Source of the DNA: a virus
DNA: 64,000 bases
Direction: 5' to 3' (one strand)
Virus record (IMG/VR): IMGVR_UViG_3300048592_001371
Location: 59,554-123,553 of that record
This document shows positions 56,601-64,000 of this stretch, one piece after another; position 1 is the first letter of the stretch, and every line of letters begins with the position of its first letter. A program made the translations under genes and the position numbers. The notes below the pieces were generated by a model. It was not told the origin of the DNA and did no database searches. It saw only the letters and a list, made by a program, of their open reading frames with translations.

Positions 56601-58496
56601 CTGGAACGGTTCCTTACTGCGCCAATGGCCGACGAAGCTTCGCAGAACGTTCTGACACATCCAGAAGATCGCATGAGCCCGAAGGCCCGAGCCGTGATCT
56701 CTATCTGCGAGCAACATCTGAACCGCAAGATTCCCGGCAAGATCATCGTCTTCACTCAGTACGTGGAATCGGCGAAAGCTATCTACGAATCGCTGCCTTC
56801 CCACATCAAGGATAGGGCCCTGTTGTATCAGGCCTCGAAGTACCGGGAGCAGACACTGGCCGAGTTCAAGAGCAACCCGGACAAGCTGATCATGATCGGT
56901 TGCGAGAAGTCGCTGAATACGGGTCACAACTTCCAGTTCGCCAGTCGTCTCATTCGTGTGGAGAGTGTGTGGAACTGGGGCCAGTTGGAACAGGGTGAAT
57001 CGCGCGTCAACCGTCCGAATGCGAAGATCGAAGAATTCAGAACAGCGATCTACGTCGACTACGTGTTCGTGAACAATACGATCGACGTGACGAAGATGGC
57101 TCGGTTGATCTCGAAGGCTGTTGAGTCTGCTAAGTTTAACGAGGCAGAGGACGAACGCTTCCAACAGTTGCCCAGTCTGGAACCTGTCAAGATGAGCCTG
57201 AAGGTGATCGAACAACGGAACGATTTCCGCGATCCCGAGCATGGCCTCATGGAGCACTTCAACACCTTCCAGGACATGAAGGTACTGGAGGAAATCACCT
57301 ACCAGGAGTTCCGCGAGAATCCGAACAACCGGACGGAACCTGCCGACATCCCCGACGGCCCAATACTGGAAGGAAGTGGCTTCCTCAAGGAAGTGCCGTA
57401 CGTTCCCGAAATGGAATTGTATGCTCCAGAGGAACTTGGATTGGTTGCCTTCTCCGACCATATCAACACTCTGCCCGGAGGGGCGCGAACCGCCGATCCG
57501 ACAGGTTGGAATGTTCATACGGAATACGGTGACGGCACGGTGCTTGGTTTCCGACGCAGAGAAGATGGAACCATTACCAGCCTCCGCGTTCTATTGCCGG
57601 GTGGGCAGGCCGATACTATTCCGGTCACGCGTGTGTGGGTGATAACCAAGGAGTCCGATTCTCCCAAGTCGATACGTCAGCGCATCGCTGAGTTGCTGGC
57701 CACCGACATTTCTGGAACCGAGGTTGAATACGAGGCCCCTCCACCCTCCTCGCGTCCGATCAAGACGTTGAAACCGACCAAGGAAACGCCGCGCAAAACT
57801 GGCAAAGGCCTGGTCAAGTTTGACGAGATCGAGAAGAACGAGGGTTTTGCCCTCGAGGTAGCGTCAGTGTTCGAATCCGTGGCCTTTGTTGTGAATATCA
57901 ACGACCCAGATACTCCAGTTGAGGAACTGAAACGCGATGGTTGGATTTCGCCTCGACCTTTCATCTACGCCATGATGCGTGGACCGAAGACAACGCGCGC
58001 CTTGATCGAGAAGATGGAAGAGCAATTCGAGATCCCGGAGCCCTTTGCGAGTCACCTAGAGGACACTATCGGCAAGATGAAAGAAGCGGGTGCCGGTACC
58101 GGCTCGGGACGTCAGGAGTTCTTCTCGTTGCTGCAACCCGGTGAGATTCGTAACTTCCTGTTGGAGAACCACCGGACTGCTAAGCCTGGACAGGTGAAGC
58201 CCTACATCATCGTCCACGACGATTACTTCCGTGGCAAGCCCAATCCGGCGATCTATGTTTGCTTGGATAAGAAATCGAATCCGGAACTGATGAAGGTTCG
58301 CAAGATCGTACAGACGTCCAAAGGCCCGGTTATCTGGAAGGAAGACCTCGGTCAGGACAAGCTCTGGAAGTTTCTGCCGAAAGGCAAGAAGGAAGCAGCT
58401 AAATACTTTGGCCAGCTGTCTTCCAAGTTCACTATCAGCAATAAGGCCGAAGTTGAGAACGCCATTCGTAACATTTTCGTCGTAGGAGGTAGGTAA
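53628..58496 (+). CDS. Giant SNF2-type superfamily 2 helicase/ATPase
   Basis: A 1622-residue protein. The ATG at 53628 overlaps the preceding stop and is preferred over a longer frame. The helicase core starts near residue 640: motif I DVSAGGGKT at about 664-672, IMCPTYLVKNYF (Ia), DESH (II) near 787-790, TGT (III) near 818, and in the second lobe GKIIVFTQYVESAKAIYE (IV) near 1041, SLNTGHNFQFA (V) near 1095 and QGESRVNRP (VI) near 1119-1127, which resembles the SNF2 Q-x-x-GR-x-x-R. The first ~640 and last ~450 residues have no match I recognise; the C-terminal part includes Pro/Lys linkers. It could remodel DNA-protein complexes, in the cell or packaged in the virion. Confidence 0.85.
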   Translation: MKLRILAAREKEIDIKKLGVAKVLLGGKKHKGSQEFVAYAMVAAKNYIFNSLYSPAFYTLALEHKAFTTEEQYKAAFLEVGKLALATRIRKMRNSLMMSIPTTVVNTSSPYYPPMGNRNYDASQGDVLEDFVKRALEFAPEYFDVDKTIDVTVPVDTVMAHEIVIPGFNVSSEYKTNFKNSVKRFRFVCPSVIESVKAIHGQRLTHYDADGNPMVPTTLEDYAGRTDEEGQRHRREFIEWVVRNRPIMAYIDILLDQQTLLSITNNDTFDTVQNQTVGAWAHNLLQYAFTPGSDSELVDSVQDISKISSFNKTSPVREVARTNADGLSITSSGDLRFLPIVDKGEQYEADVEDRGRQDDGDWALTDPKNPRSLKKEVAEDGTERFTSKRSLRDQIIYTDLKYGKFCYTDTEGKLVVQDIESWRPAALNSISKVMNYLLDASSTKSEAAWNDVSRCCKYARDNGFTLPQDEIDNASRLFYNLGGTREHQGQLIRALNEDGPEAFVIQLTRHLASLYGSEVNLDRRTPLTEPEKNIVGEFYSNRGVRLGDIGPAPYIPMLRLVYLQVKFTHDAYHANPDEFIRHSSVVSMMRVVAMATVIEKYGSRVDQVKQQDQQERAVYLQPNLADVKGLTVEGIPFVKGLRLMPHQVKAWNYIRNSPPNEVLDVSAGGGKTILALIDIWYNQGKKNVKKPLIMCPTYLVKNYFADAAYASQGRVNVVAITSGTLRRWGRDKLTNIIEKAPINTIFVAGFDFLRGGIKRISYGAKRIQISENAEFLRQFNFDGLWIDESHMLKNDKSLRTRSVARLIAGIPYRREMTGTYNPNDYRDVVGQFGLMDPSAFGDMDNFVSEYAEEVKGGRVYAWKQNAARKIRERMSEHSAYIKIGRKEWASLLPPRMEPVLGPDGQPVMGPDGQVQKQGTETFHPVELTAAQSDLYNVLLETSLKEIQEQMANDPKMARLMRAIEEKGDGDESVEEMEDDLMEQLLGVYIQRLERFLTAPMADEASQNVLTHPEDRMSPKARAVISICEQHLNRKIPGKIIVFTQYVESAKAIYESLPSHIKDRALLYQASKYREQTLAEFKSNPDKLIMIGCEKSLNTGHNFQFASRLIRVESVWNWGQLEQGESRVNRPNAKIEEFRTAIYVDYVFVNNTIDVTKMARLISKAVESAKFNEAEDERFQQLPSLEPVKMSLKVIEQRNDFRDPEHGLMEHFNTFQDMKVLEEITYQEFRENPNNRTEPADIPDGPILEGSGFLKEVPYVPEMELYAPEELGLVAFSDHINTLPGGARTADPTGWNVHTEYGDGTVLGFRRREDGTITSLRVLLPGGQADTIPVTRVWVITKESDSPKSIRQRIAELLATDISGTEVEYEAPPPSSRPIKTLKPTKETPRKTGKGLVKFDEIEKNEGFALEVASVFESVAFVVNINDPDTPVEELKRDGWISPRPFIYAMMRGPKTTRALIEKMEEQFEIPEPFASHLEDTIGKMKEAGAGTGSGRQEFFSLLQPGEIRNFLLENHRTAKPGQVKPYIIVHDDYFRGKPNPAIYVCLDKKSNPELMKVRKIVQTSKGPVIWKEDLGQDKLWKFLPKGKKEAAKYFGQLSSKFTISNKAEVENAIRNIFVVGGR

Positions 58497-58990
58497 TGCT
58501 AACATCAGACCAAATCGCTGGTATTCAGAATTTTCTGCAGAACAAGGGGATGCTCGGCAATCACGTGAAAGGTGAATGGGACCTGACAACGGCCCGCTGC
58601 TATGTCACGTATGCCATCTACACAGGCCTCGACCGGAACAAGGCTCAACAGCAGCCAACGGACCTGTCTCAACTACCTGCTGAACTGCAAGACGCACTGG
58701 CCGGAGTGATGTCGCTGTCGGAGGATGTCAAAACCGAGTCGACCAAGGAACTGTCTTCGGAGGAAGAAGATGCCGCAGAGAAGGCTCTTGACGAAATGGC
58801 TGACGCTAACTCGACAGAGACAACAGACGTTTCAGACGAGGAACTGGCAGCTCTCGCAGCCGAGGCCAACGCAAGCACAGACGCATCTTTCGATCCCGCT
58901 TCTTCGGACGCGCGTGACCCTGAAGTAGCCGTCGCGGATGAAGAAATCGAGACCATGAAGTCCCCTTTCGAGCAATCTTCGGACGAATAA
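58496..58990 (+). CDS. Unknown protein with acidic Ser/Glu tail
   Basis: A 164-residue protein starting inside the helicase stop codon (TAATG). The first 55 residues are a small helical domain (IAGIQNFLQNKGMLGNHVKGEWDLTTARC) that recalls peptidoglycan-binding or winged-helix folds. Residues 75-164 are disordered and strongly acidic (EDVKTESTKELSSEEEDAAEK). It may be an adaptor for the helicase. It ends before a terminator hairpin. Confidence 0.65.
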   Translation: MLTSDQIAGIQNFLQNKGMLGNHVKGEWDLTTARCYVTYAIYTGLDRNKAQQQPTDLSQLPAELQDALAGVMSLSEDVKTESTKELSSEEEDAAEKALDEMADANSTETTDVSDEELAALAAEANASTDASFDPASSDARDPEVAVADEEIETMKSPFEQSSDE

Positions 58991-58995
58991 TCAAG

Positions 58996-59027
58996 CGGGT
59001 GGGGCTGAAATAACGCCCCTCCCGACT
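58996..59027 (+). terminator. Terminator-like hairpin before DNA polymerase
   Basis: CGGGTGGGGC (58996-59005) and GCCCCTCCCG (59015-59024), pairing with one internal T-T mismatch, followed by ACTTG. It lacks a long T tract. A promoter-like box follows directly, so this marks a transcription unit boundary. Confidence 0.65.
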
Positions 59028-59035
59028 TGTAAATG
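59028..59035 (+). promoter_or_regulatory. Promoter-like box TGTAAATG upstream of DNA polymerase
   Basis: TGTAAATG ends 34 nt before the DNA polymerase ATG and lies just after a terminator hairpin, exactly where a new promoter is expected. Confidence 0.5.
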
Positions 59036-59069
59036 AGACTTACAGAACGTATCCGCAAGGGTAGCATAA

Positions 59070-62060
59070 ATGACAAAAAGCCTATTTGGCAGTAACTGCA
59101 AGTCGTACAACTATAAGAACGATGTCCCTGAGTTCATTGCGAACGCCGACAAGCGTTGCCTCCCGTTCAACGTCAAAATTCGTGTGCCTGATACTTGGAA
59201 GAAATCCAAGTGTCGGGTTCTTTGCGTTATCGAGCACGTAGATAGCGCAGATATTGAAAAGAAGCGGCTATGCTCCGCCACCTATGGCACGGTACTGGAG
59301 AACGTCTTCGGACTAGCTGAGGACTACGTTAGGCACCTAGACGTTCCCAAGTACGAAATCGCCGTTGCCAATTTCAACTTCTTCCGCACGTATCACATCA
59401 AGGACGTCAAACTGCGTAATCAAGCAGATCAGGCGGCCGCTACTCGCATTCGCAAACTTGTCAAAACCCTCCAGCCGCACAAGGTAATCATATTCGGTGA
59501 CAACGCAGCGGAACAGTTGCTGCCCAACGTCGAAAACATCCGTCTGCTACGTGGGCACAAACACAAGATAGACGGCGTCGAATACTACTCCTCCATTGAC
59601 CCCAGCGTCGGCTATTCCAAGTCTCGTGGTGACGATGACGAGGACGGCAACGTATCGGATCTCAAGGAAGAGACGACGTTGAAGTACTGTAACCTCCTAG
59701 GTTACGTCTCCCGCACAGTTGCTGCAGCCCTGATCGGAAAAATACCGTATCCAATCGACGTAGTGCCGAATCCCGTGCTAGTCGACAGCATAAAGAAATT
59801 CGACAAGCTCTACAAGCGATTGATGTCAGAGAAGGTGATCGCCTGTGACATTGAGACGGAAGACTTGTCGCGTGTGACAAACCGTCTGCTCACCATCCAG
59901 TTCGCCTTTGATAGCAAGACCGGTTACGTCCTACCTATTCTCCACAAGGACAGTCCCTTTAGCAAGGAGGAGCTGTCTTACATCCGCAAGAGGCTGCGTC
60001 GGTTCTTCAACAAGCAGCGCGACTACCTCCTCAAGCAGTACGATGACTACATCATAGGTCAGAACTTCAAGTTCGACATGTCAGTATTGCGTCACTGGCT
60101 CAAAATCAACCAAGTGCTTTGGCCCATCTGGGACTTGCAGTCTGGCGAATACGCTCTAGATGAGAACATTGTCACGTTGAAGGACAAGAGCAAATTCGGA
60201 ACCTCGCAGTACAATCTGTTGCAAATCTCATTGAATTACGGCTGCTTCGCCTATCTGCAGGCCAAGTTTGGCAAGAGCGAACGGCACACAATCTCGCAAG
60301 TCGATCTGAGCAGGGATGTTCTCGAATACTGCGCTCTCGACGTGCAGGTGCCCTTTGCCATTCATGAGCAACAGCTTGCTCGGGCGAAGCACCAGAACTT
60401 TGCTAAGACAAGCTATCAAGAGTCGTACAAGCGTTTTGTCGTGACGCAGATGAGTAACATGGTTCACATCACGTCGCAGATGGAGCAAAGAGGGGCCTGT
60501 ATCGACTTGCCCTATTTGATGAAGATGCGGTCCTCTAAAGGACCGTTAGAGCAGTTGCTTGCGGAGAAGCTGGCGAAATTCAAGAAAAGCAAAGCGGCTC
60601 TCCGTGCCAATAAGTTGGTTCTGAAGAAGACAGGCGCGCCGTCCGGTAGCATCTACGAAACGATTGGTGCCAAGACAGATAACTGGGTACTCAACCTCAA
60701 CAAGCCAATCCACAAGCAAATCCTCTTCATCGACGTACTTGGTCTCAAAGCTAGTAGAACAACAGCTTCCGGGGCTCCGCAGATCGACAAGTATTTCATG
60801 GCGGCCTACAAGGACGCAGTCCCGGAAGCAGCTCTGTACGACGAATACTCGCAATTGCTGAAACTGTCGGGAACATATATTGGGGCGTTTGCACGCAGAT
60901 ACAAGGAAGAGAAGGATTTTCGTAGTGACGGGCATTTGCGACCGTCCTTCGGCTTCGTAGAAACGGCTACCGGTCGCGGTAACTCTTACGATCCAAATCT
61001 GCAGAACATCCCGACACGTGGCAAGTTTGCCAAGATGATCAAGCGATCCTTTGTCTCGCCTCACGGATCTTTGCGTCTGAAGATGGACTACTCGGCCCAC
61101 GAAGTTCGTGTCTGGGCAATCATAGCGGGCGACGAATTGTTAGCAGCGTTGTTCCAACGTGGTCGAGAACTGCGGCAAAAATTCCGGAGTACCGAGGATC
61201 CGAAGTACAAAGCCCTGATGGATACAATTGGGGATATTCATAAGCTGAATTGCCAGTTCTTCTTCGGTGTAGAGCCCGCGGAAGTGACCAAGGAACAACG
61301 TGATTCGATCAAGAACGTCGTGTTCGGATCCATCTATGGACGCAGCGCTGGTTCCATTGGTAAGGTCATCAACAAGGACAAGGAATACGTTGAGAAGCTC
61401 CTCGATCGATTCTTCGACCGTTTCAAGAAGGCGTCGGCTTGGTTGAAATGGGCCAAGCGCCACTCTGTGCAGCACAACTATGTCTACAGCCCGATCGGTC
61501 GTGTGCGTCATATGTACGCTCACCTGTACGGAATGCAGGGACTGGTTGCGGCCACCGAACGTCGTGGATCGAACGCTCCCATCCAGGGTTTCGCTGCCGA
61601 TATGGGGCACACCGCCGCCTACATCTACGGCATTCATTTGGAGCAAGTCTTCCAGCGTTTTGACCGCATGGACGGATTGCTGGTTCCCGGAGGCGTGTCG
61701 ATTATGGTTCACGACAGCCTTTTCGGAGACATGAACTACCGCAATTACTTGGTAGCTCTCCAGATCATGCAGTGGAGCGCTACGTTGGGTTGTGAGCAGT
61801 ATTACGAGACACACTTCGGAGTGAAGTATCCAGTACATCTGGAAGTTGAATTCGAGCTAGGAGCCGACGACAGCCGACTTATCAAGTGGGACTGGTCGGA
61901 GACCCAGCTCAAACAGGCCATAGAGCAAAGCCTGGTGTATCAAACAGACATATATCCCAAGTTGGATGTGAAGAAGACACTGAAGGAAATCTACGCGGTG
62001 CGAAATGACACGAAAGTCATGCGCTACTTAGACAAACACTATCCGATCCTAGCGGATTGA
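59070..62060 (+). CDS. DNA polymerase, family A, with 3'-5' exonuclease and N-terminal extension
   Basis: A 996-residue protein. The exonuclease motif CDIETEDLSRV lies near residues 259-269, with further DEDD elements (GQNFKFDMSV; LEYCALDVQVPF). Polymerase motifs: A MDYSAHEVRVWA near 672-683 (family A consensus DYSQIELR, here SAHEVR), B RDSIKNVVFGSIYGRSAG near 743-760, C MVHDSLFGDM near 880-889. It is the replicative polymerase. The first ~240 residues precede the exonuclease and include LENVFGLAEDYVRHL, IAVANFNFFRTYHI and LQPHKVIIFGDNAAEQLL, which look uracil-DNA-glycosylase-like. Only ACAAGG-like sequence lies upstream, so initiation is weakly marked. Confidence 0.92.
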   Translation: MTKSLFGSNCKSYNYKNDVPEFIANADKRCLPFNVKIRVPDTWKKSKCRVLCVIEHVDSADIEKKRLCSATYGTVLENVFGLAEDYVRHLDVPKYEIAVANFNFFRTYHIKDVKLRNQADQAAATRIRKLVKTLQPHKVIIFGDNAAEQLLPNVENIRLLRGHKHKIDGVEYYSSIDPSVGYSKSRGDDDEDGNVSDLKEETTLKYCNLLGYVSRTVAAALIGKIPYPIDVVPNPVLVDSIKKFDKLYKRLMSEKVIACDIETEDLSRVTNRLLTIQFAFDSKTGYVLPILHKDSPFSKEELSYIRKRLRRFFNKQRDYLLKQYDDYIIGQNFKFDMSVLRHWLKINQVLWPIWDLQSGEYALDENIVTLKDKSKFGTSQYNLLQISLNYGCFAYLQAKFGKSERHTISQVDLSRDVLEYCALDVQVPFAIHEQQLARAKHQNFAKTSYQESYKRFVVTQMSNMVHITSQMEQRGACIDLPYLMKMRSSKGPLEQLLAEKLAKFKKSKAALRANKLVLKKTGAPSGSIYETIGAKTDNWVLNLNKPIHKQILFIDVLGLKASRTTASGAPQIDKYFMAAYKDAVPEAALYDEYSQLLKLSGTYIGAFARRYKEEKDFRSDGHLRPSFGFVETATGRGNSYDPNLQNIPTRGKFAKMIKRSFVSPHGSLRLKMDYSAHEVRVWAIIAGDELLAALFQRGRELRQKFRSTEDPKYKALMDTIGDIHKLNCQFFFGVEPAEVTKEQRDSIKNVVFGSIYGRSAGSIGKVINKDKEYVEKLLDRFFDRFKKASAWLKWAKRHSVQHNYVYSPIGRVRHMYAHLYGMQGLVAATERRGSNAPIQGFAADMGHTAAYIYGIHLEQVFQRFDRMDGLLVPGGVSIMVHDSLFGDMNYRNYLVALQIMQWSATLGCEQYYETHFGVKYPVHLEVEFELGADDSRLIKWDWSETQLKQAIEQSLVYQTDIYPKLDVKKTLKEIYAVRNDTKVMRYLDKHYPILAD

Positions 62061-62077
62061 CGTGACAAGGATACAAC

Positions 62078-62893
62078 ATGGATAATCAGGCGATCGAAAC
62101 GGCCCCTTGGTTTGGCCTCTTGTTTTTGTACGGGACGTCCAACAATTATCAACCACTCTATCAGTACCTCTGTCAATACTGCGATGTGCTCGCAGCGGGT
62201 AACACCGAGGACAGATCGTTTTCGACATACGAGGTACCTGATGACCACGAGGTACTGGTCAAGCAATTGGAGAACACATTCCGCGTCCGTCCCTACTCAT
62301 ACTTGCTGGGTGGAATGCGCCCACATGAAATGAACATCGTTACCCGCAATGCGACTGTTCTAACATGGATGCAAGGAAACATCCTGCACGAGGACGGCGT
62401 TGCCTACCCGGCAAAGCTCCTAGCCAAGTTGAACCAAACGTCTGATGAAGACAGCGCGTCTAGCAAGTATGAACGCAAGAACTACACTGAACTGGTTCGG
62501 GAGCGTGTCGTGTCGCGTATGCCCGGCAAGTGGGGTTTGTCTTTAGCCTACATTGGAATCAAGACAGCCTTCATTCTCAGTTGCCGCAACATCCAGATTC
62601 ACCTGTGGCTGATCTACTTTGATGGTGCCTACTTCCTCCTGTGGAGCACGTATAAGAATGCGGCCCACGAACTGGAAATGGCTTTCGGCAAGGTCGGTCT
62701 GGTGAACCGGGAGATTTTCTTCCAACAAGAGATCGAATTGGAGCTGTCCTCGATCCTGACGATACACCCGATCTACTTCGTGAACAAGGTCAACAAACGG
62801 ATGCATACCTACGTTGATCGTAACTCGCGCAAGATGTTGATCTGCAATTTCATCCGAACGTACTTGACCCGTCAGAACAAAAGCATTGATTGA
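62078..62893 (+). CDS. Unknown protein between polymerase and clamp
   Basis: A 271-residue protein preceded by ACAAGGATAC. The middle has two hydrophobic strands or helices (SLAYIGIKTAFILSC, IHLWLIYFDGAYFLLW) that could be buried core or weakly membrane-associated. The ends are charged. No known motif. Its place between polymerase and sliding clamp suggests a replisome role, without proof. Confidence 0.65.
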   Translation: MDNQAIETAPWFGLLFLYGTSNNYQPLYQYLCQYCDVLAAGNTEDRSFSTYEVPDDHEVLVKQLENTFRVRPYSYLLGGMRPHEMNIVTRNATVLTWMQGNILHEDGVAYPAKLLAKLNQTSDEDSASSKYERKNYTELVRERVVSRMPGKWGLSLAYIGIKTAFILSCRNIQIHLWLIYFDGAYFLLWSTYKNAAHELEMAFGKVGLVNREIFFQQEIELELSSILTIHPIYFVNKVNKRMHTYVDRNSRKMLICNFIRTYLTRQNKSID

Positions 62894-62904
62894 TTACGGA
62901 CTGT

Positions 62905-62913
62905 TGTAAATAC
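62905..62913 (+). promoter_or_regulatory. Promoter-like box TGTAAATAC upstream of sliding clamp
   Basis: TGTAAATAC ends 22 nt before the clamp ATG, in the 42-nt gap after the preceding stop. Confidence 0.5.
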
Positions 62914-62935
62914 ACGTGTTCATTGTGAGGACTAT

Positions 62936-64000
62936 ATGAAATTTCGTATCAAAGTGAAGCAACTGGACGATGCGATCAAAACCATCGAAGGAATCCTTCG
63001 TCCAGAGCATATCTCCGTCGTCGTGAAGAAAGACGGATTGCTGGTGGGTGGCCAGAGCGGAGGCAAGGTACTCCTTCTCAAAGTACCCGCCGATGTCGAG
63101 AAGGCCGGCGAGTTCTCTGTCCATATCTTGATTCTGAAGAACGTGATCAAGTCGCGAGCCGAGATGGAATTTTCCGTGGAGGAAGACGAGGCCACGGTCA
63201 ACTTCAAGAGCAAGAACTACAAGGGTGACTTCTGCACCATTCCCTACGAGGAAGTCAAACTCGACTCGAAGCAGGACGCTGTCAAGATCGAGGGCGAACA
63301 ACAGGAAGCCATAGCCCGAGGCCTGTCTTCAATTGCTATCACCAACGTCCATGACCAGAATCCGGTCATGATGGGAATGAAGCTGTCGGACAAGGGATTG
63401 ACCCTGGTAGGCTTTGACAACCATCACGTTGCGTGCTACCGCACCAAGAAGGTGAAGTCGAAGAAGCCGCTGTCCTTGACCCTGTCGTCAGAAACATTCT
63501 CCACGATAGCGACGCTTGCGAAGAAGAACACCTATTCCTTGGTGATGACAGAGAACACGTTGCAGGCCTGGAACAAGGAATTCAACTTTGTCACACCACT
63601 GGTACAAGCAGATGCCGGTACCGGTGTGACGTTGGACAACGCGCTAAAGTTGCTCGCTGGTCTGGAAAGCGAGACGAGCGCCACGGTCAAGACCGAGGAG
63701 TTCCGCAAGATCATCGAGAACTCAGCCTCGGTACATGAATCGGGAATTTCCCTGCACCTCCAGGGTGAGTCCGGCAAGCTCAGTGCCTCGATGAAATCGG
63801 GTATTGGCAAGATCAAGGCACTGCTTGAATCAAAAGTCAAAGGCAAGTTTGACGTTCAAATCGATCCCGCGTTGGCACAGGATATCATTGCGCTAATCAA
63901 AACGGCAGATGTGGGGCTCCATGTGTTCCGAGGCAAGGTTTTGTGGATCAAGATAGAAGACAAGCATGGCCAAAACATCTACACGTCACTCCTCGTCTAG
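62936..64000 (+). CDS. DNA polymerase sliding clamp (three-domain, DnaN-like)
   Basis: A 354-residue protein with three repeats of the clamp plan (about 1-115, 116-235, 236-354): KFRIKVKQLDDAIKTIEG, VMMGMKLSDKGLTLVGFDNHHVACY (the GxxLxxxATDxHRLA-like element) and a final FRGKVLWIKIEDK. Three domains per subunit make it a beta-clamp type, not a two-domain gp45/PCNA type, which agrees with the DnaX-like zinc finger of the clamp loader. The gene starts after GTGAGG and ends with its stop on the last base of the window. It tethers the family A polymerase to DNA. Confidence 0.82.
   Translation: MKFRIKVKQLDDAIKTIEGILRPEHISVVVKKDGLLVGGQSGGKVLLLKVPADVEKAGEFSVHILILKNVIKSRAEMEFSVEEDEATVNFKSKNYKGDFCTIPYEEVKLDSKQDAVKIEGEQQEAIARGLSSIAITNVHDQNPVMMGMKLSDKGLTLVGFDNHHVACYRTKKVKSKKPLSLTLSSETFSTIATLAKKNTYSLVMTENTLQAWNKEFNFVTPLVQADAGTGVTLDNALKLLAGLESETSATVKTEEFRKIIENSASVHESGISLHLQGESGKLSASMKSGIGKIKALLESKVKGKFDVQIDPALAQDIIALIKTADVGLHVFRGKVLWIKIEDKHGQNIYTSLLV

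Overview
The window is a near-continuous, densely packed run of about 80 protein genes, mostly on the + strand. Start and stop codons often overlap, there are no recognisable tRNA or rRNA genes, and GC looks close to 50% by eye. It holds tail-fibre, spanin and PAAR genes and a T4-like replication/recombination set (UvsX/RecA, gp32-type SSB, gp44/DnaX-type clamp loader, gp46/gp47, DnaG-type primase, RuvC-like resolvase), plus a family A DNA polymerase and a three-domain sliding clamp. This is a large tailed bacteriophage (Caudoviricetes). The adjacent inner-membrane spanin and outer-membrane lipoprotein spanin point to a Gram-negative host. No integrase or repressor was seen, which fits a lytic phage. 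Host genus cannot be fixed from the sequence.

Layout. 0-2.9 kb: a translationally coupled operon (each gene overlaps the next by 4 nt) encoding an asparagine-synthetase-like PP-loop protein, a PLP ornithine/diaminopimelate decarboxylase homologue and an APS kinase, closed by a terminator. 3-12.9 kb: lysis and tail-fibre genes (spanin pair, DUF5675, tail fibre, holin-like membrane protein) with an embedded type IB topoisomerase. 12.8-14.5 kb: a minus-strand primase and a divergent MmcB-like protein. 14.53-15.21 kb: the only long non-coding stretch, AT-rich and repeat-containing, a candidate origin or control region. 15.2-21.3 kb: a Cas4-like nuclease followed by a 7-deazaguanine DNA-modification island (QueD, DpdA, QueE) interleaved with a HExxH protein, a SWIM-type zinc protein and a phosphoribosyltransferase. 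21.3-29.5 kb: sigma-like factor, SSB with a giant acidic tail, RecA/UvsX, lysine-rich histone-like protein, gp47, clamp loader. 29.5-39.9 kb: small unknowns, PAAR tip, dNMP kinase, two-domain ThyX, a deoxyribosyltransferase-like protein, gp46. 39.9-41.6 kb: a three-gene minus-strand operon headed by a RuvC-like resolvase. 41.7-53.6 kb: probable virion proteins and many unknowns, a 2H phosphoesterase and an HNH protein. 53.6-64 kb: a 1622-residue SNF2-type helicase protein, family A DNA polymerase and sliding clamp.

How it fits together. Nucleotide supply (dNMP kinase, ThyX), replication, recombination and DNA modification are encoded together. A recurring box, TGTAAATA or a close variant, lies about 14-60 nt upstream of many of these genes on either strand (nuclease/QueD island, SSB, clamp loader, gp46, DNA polymerase, sliding clamp, RuvC, primase). 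I read it as a phage-specific promoter element. The sigma-region-2-like protein at 21.3 kb is the obvious candidate to recognise it, but that link is inference.

The least explained parts are the expanded deazaguanine island, the PP-loop/decarboxylase/APS-kinase operon, the repeat-rich 14.5-15.2 kb region, the topoisomerase IB among tail genes, and the many conserved-looking unknowns at 41-53 kb.
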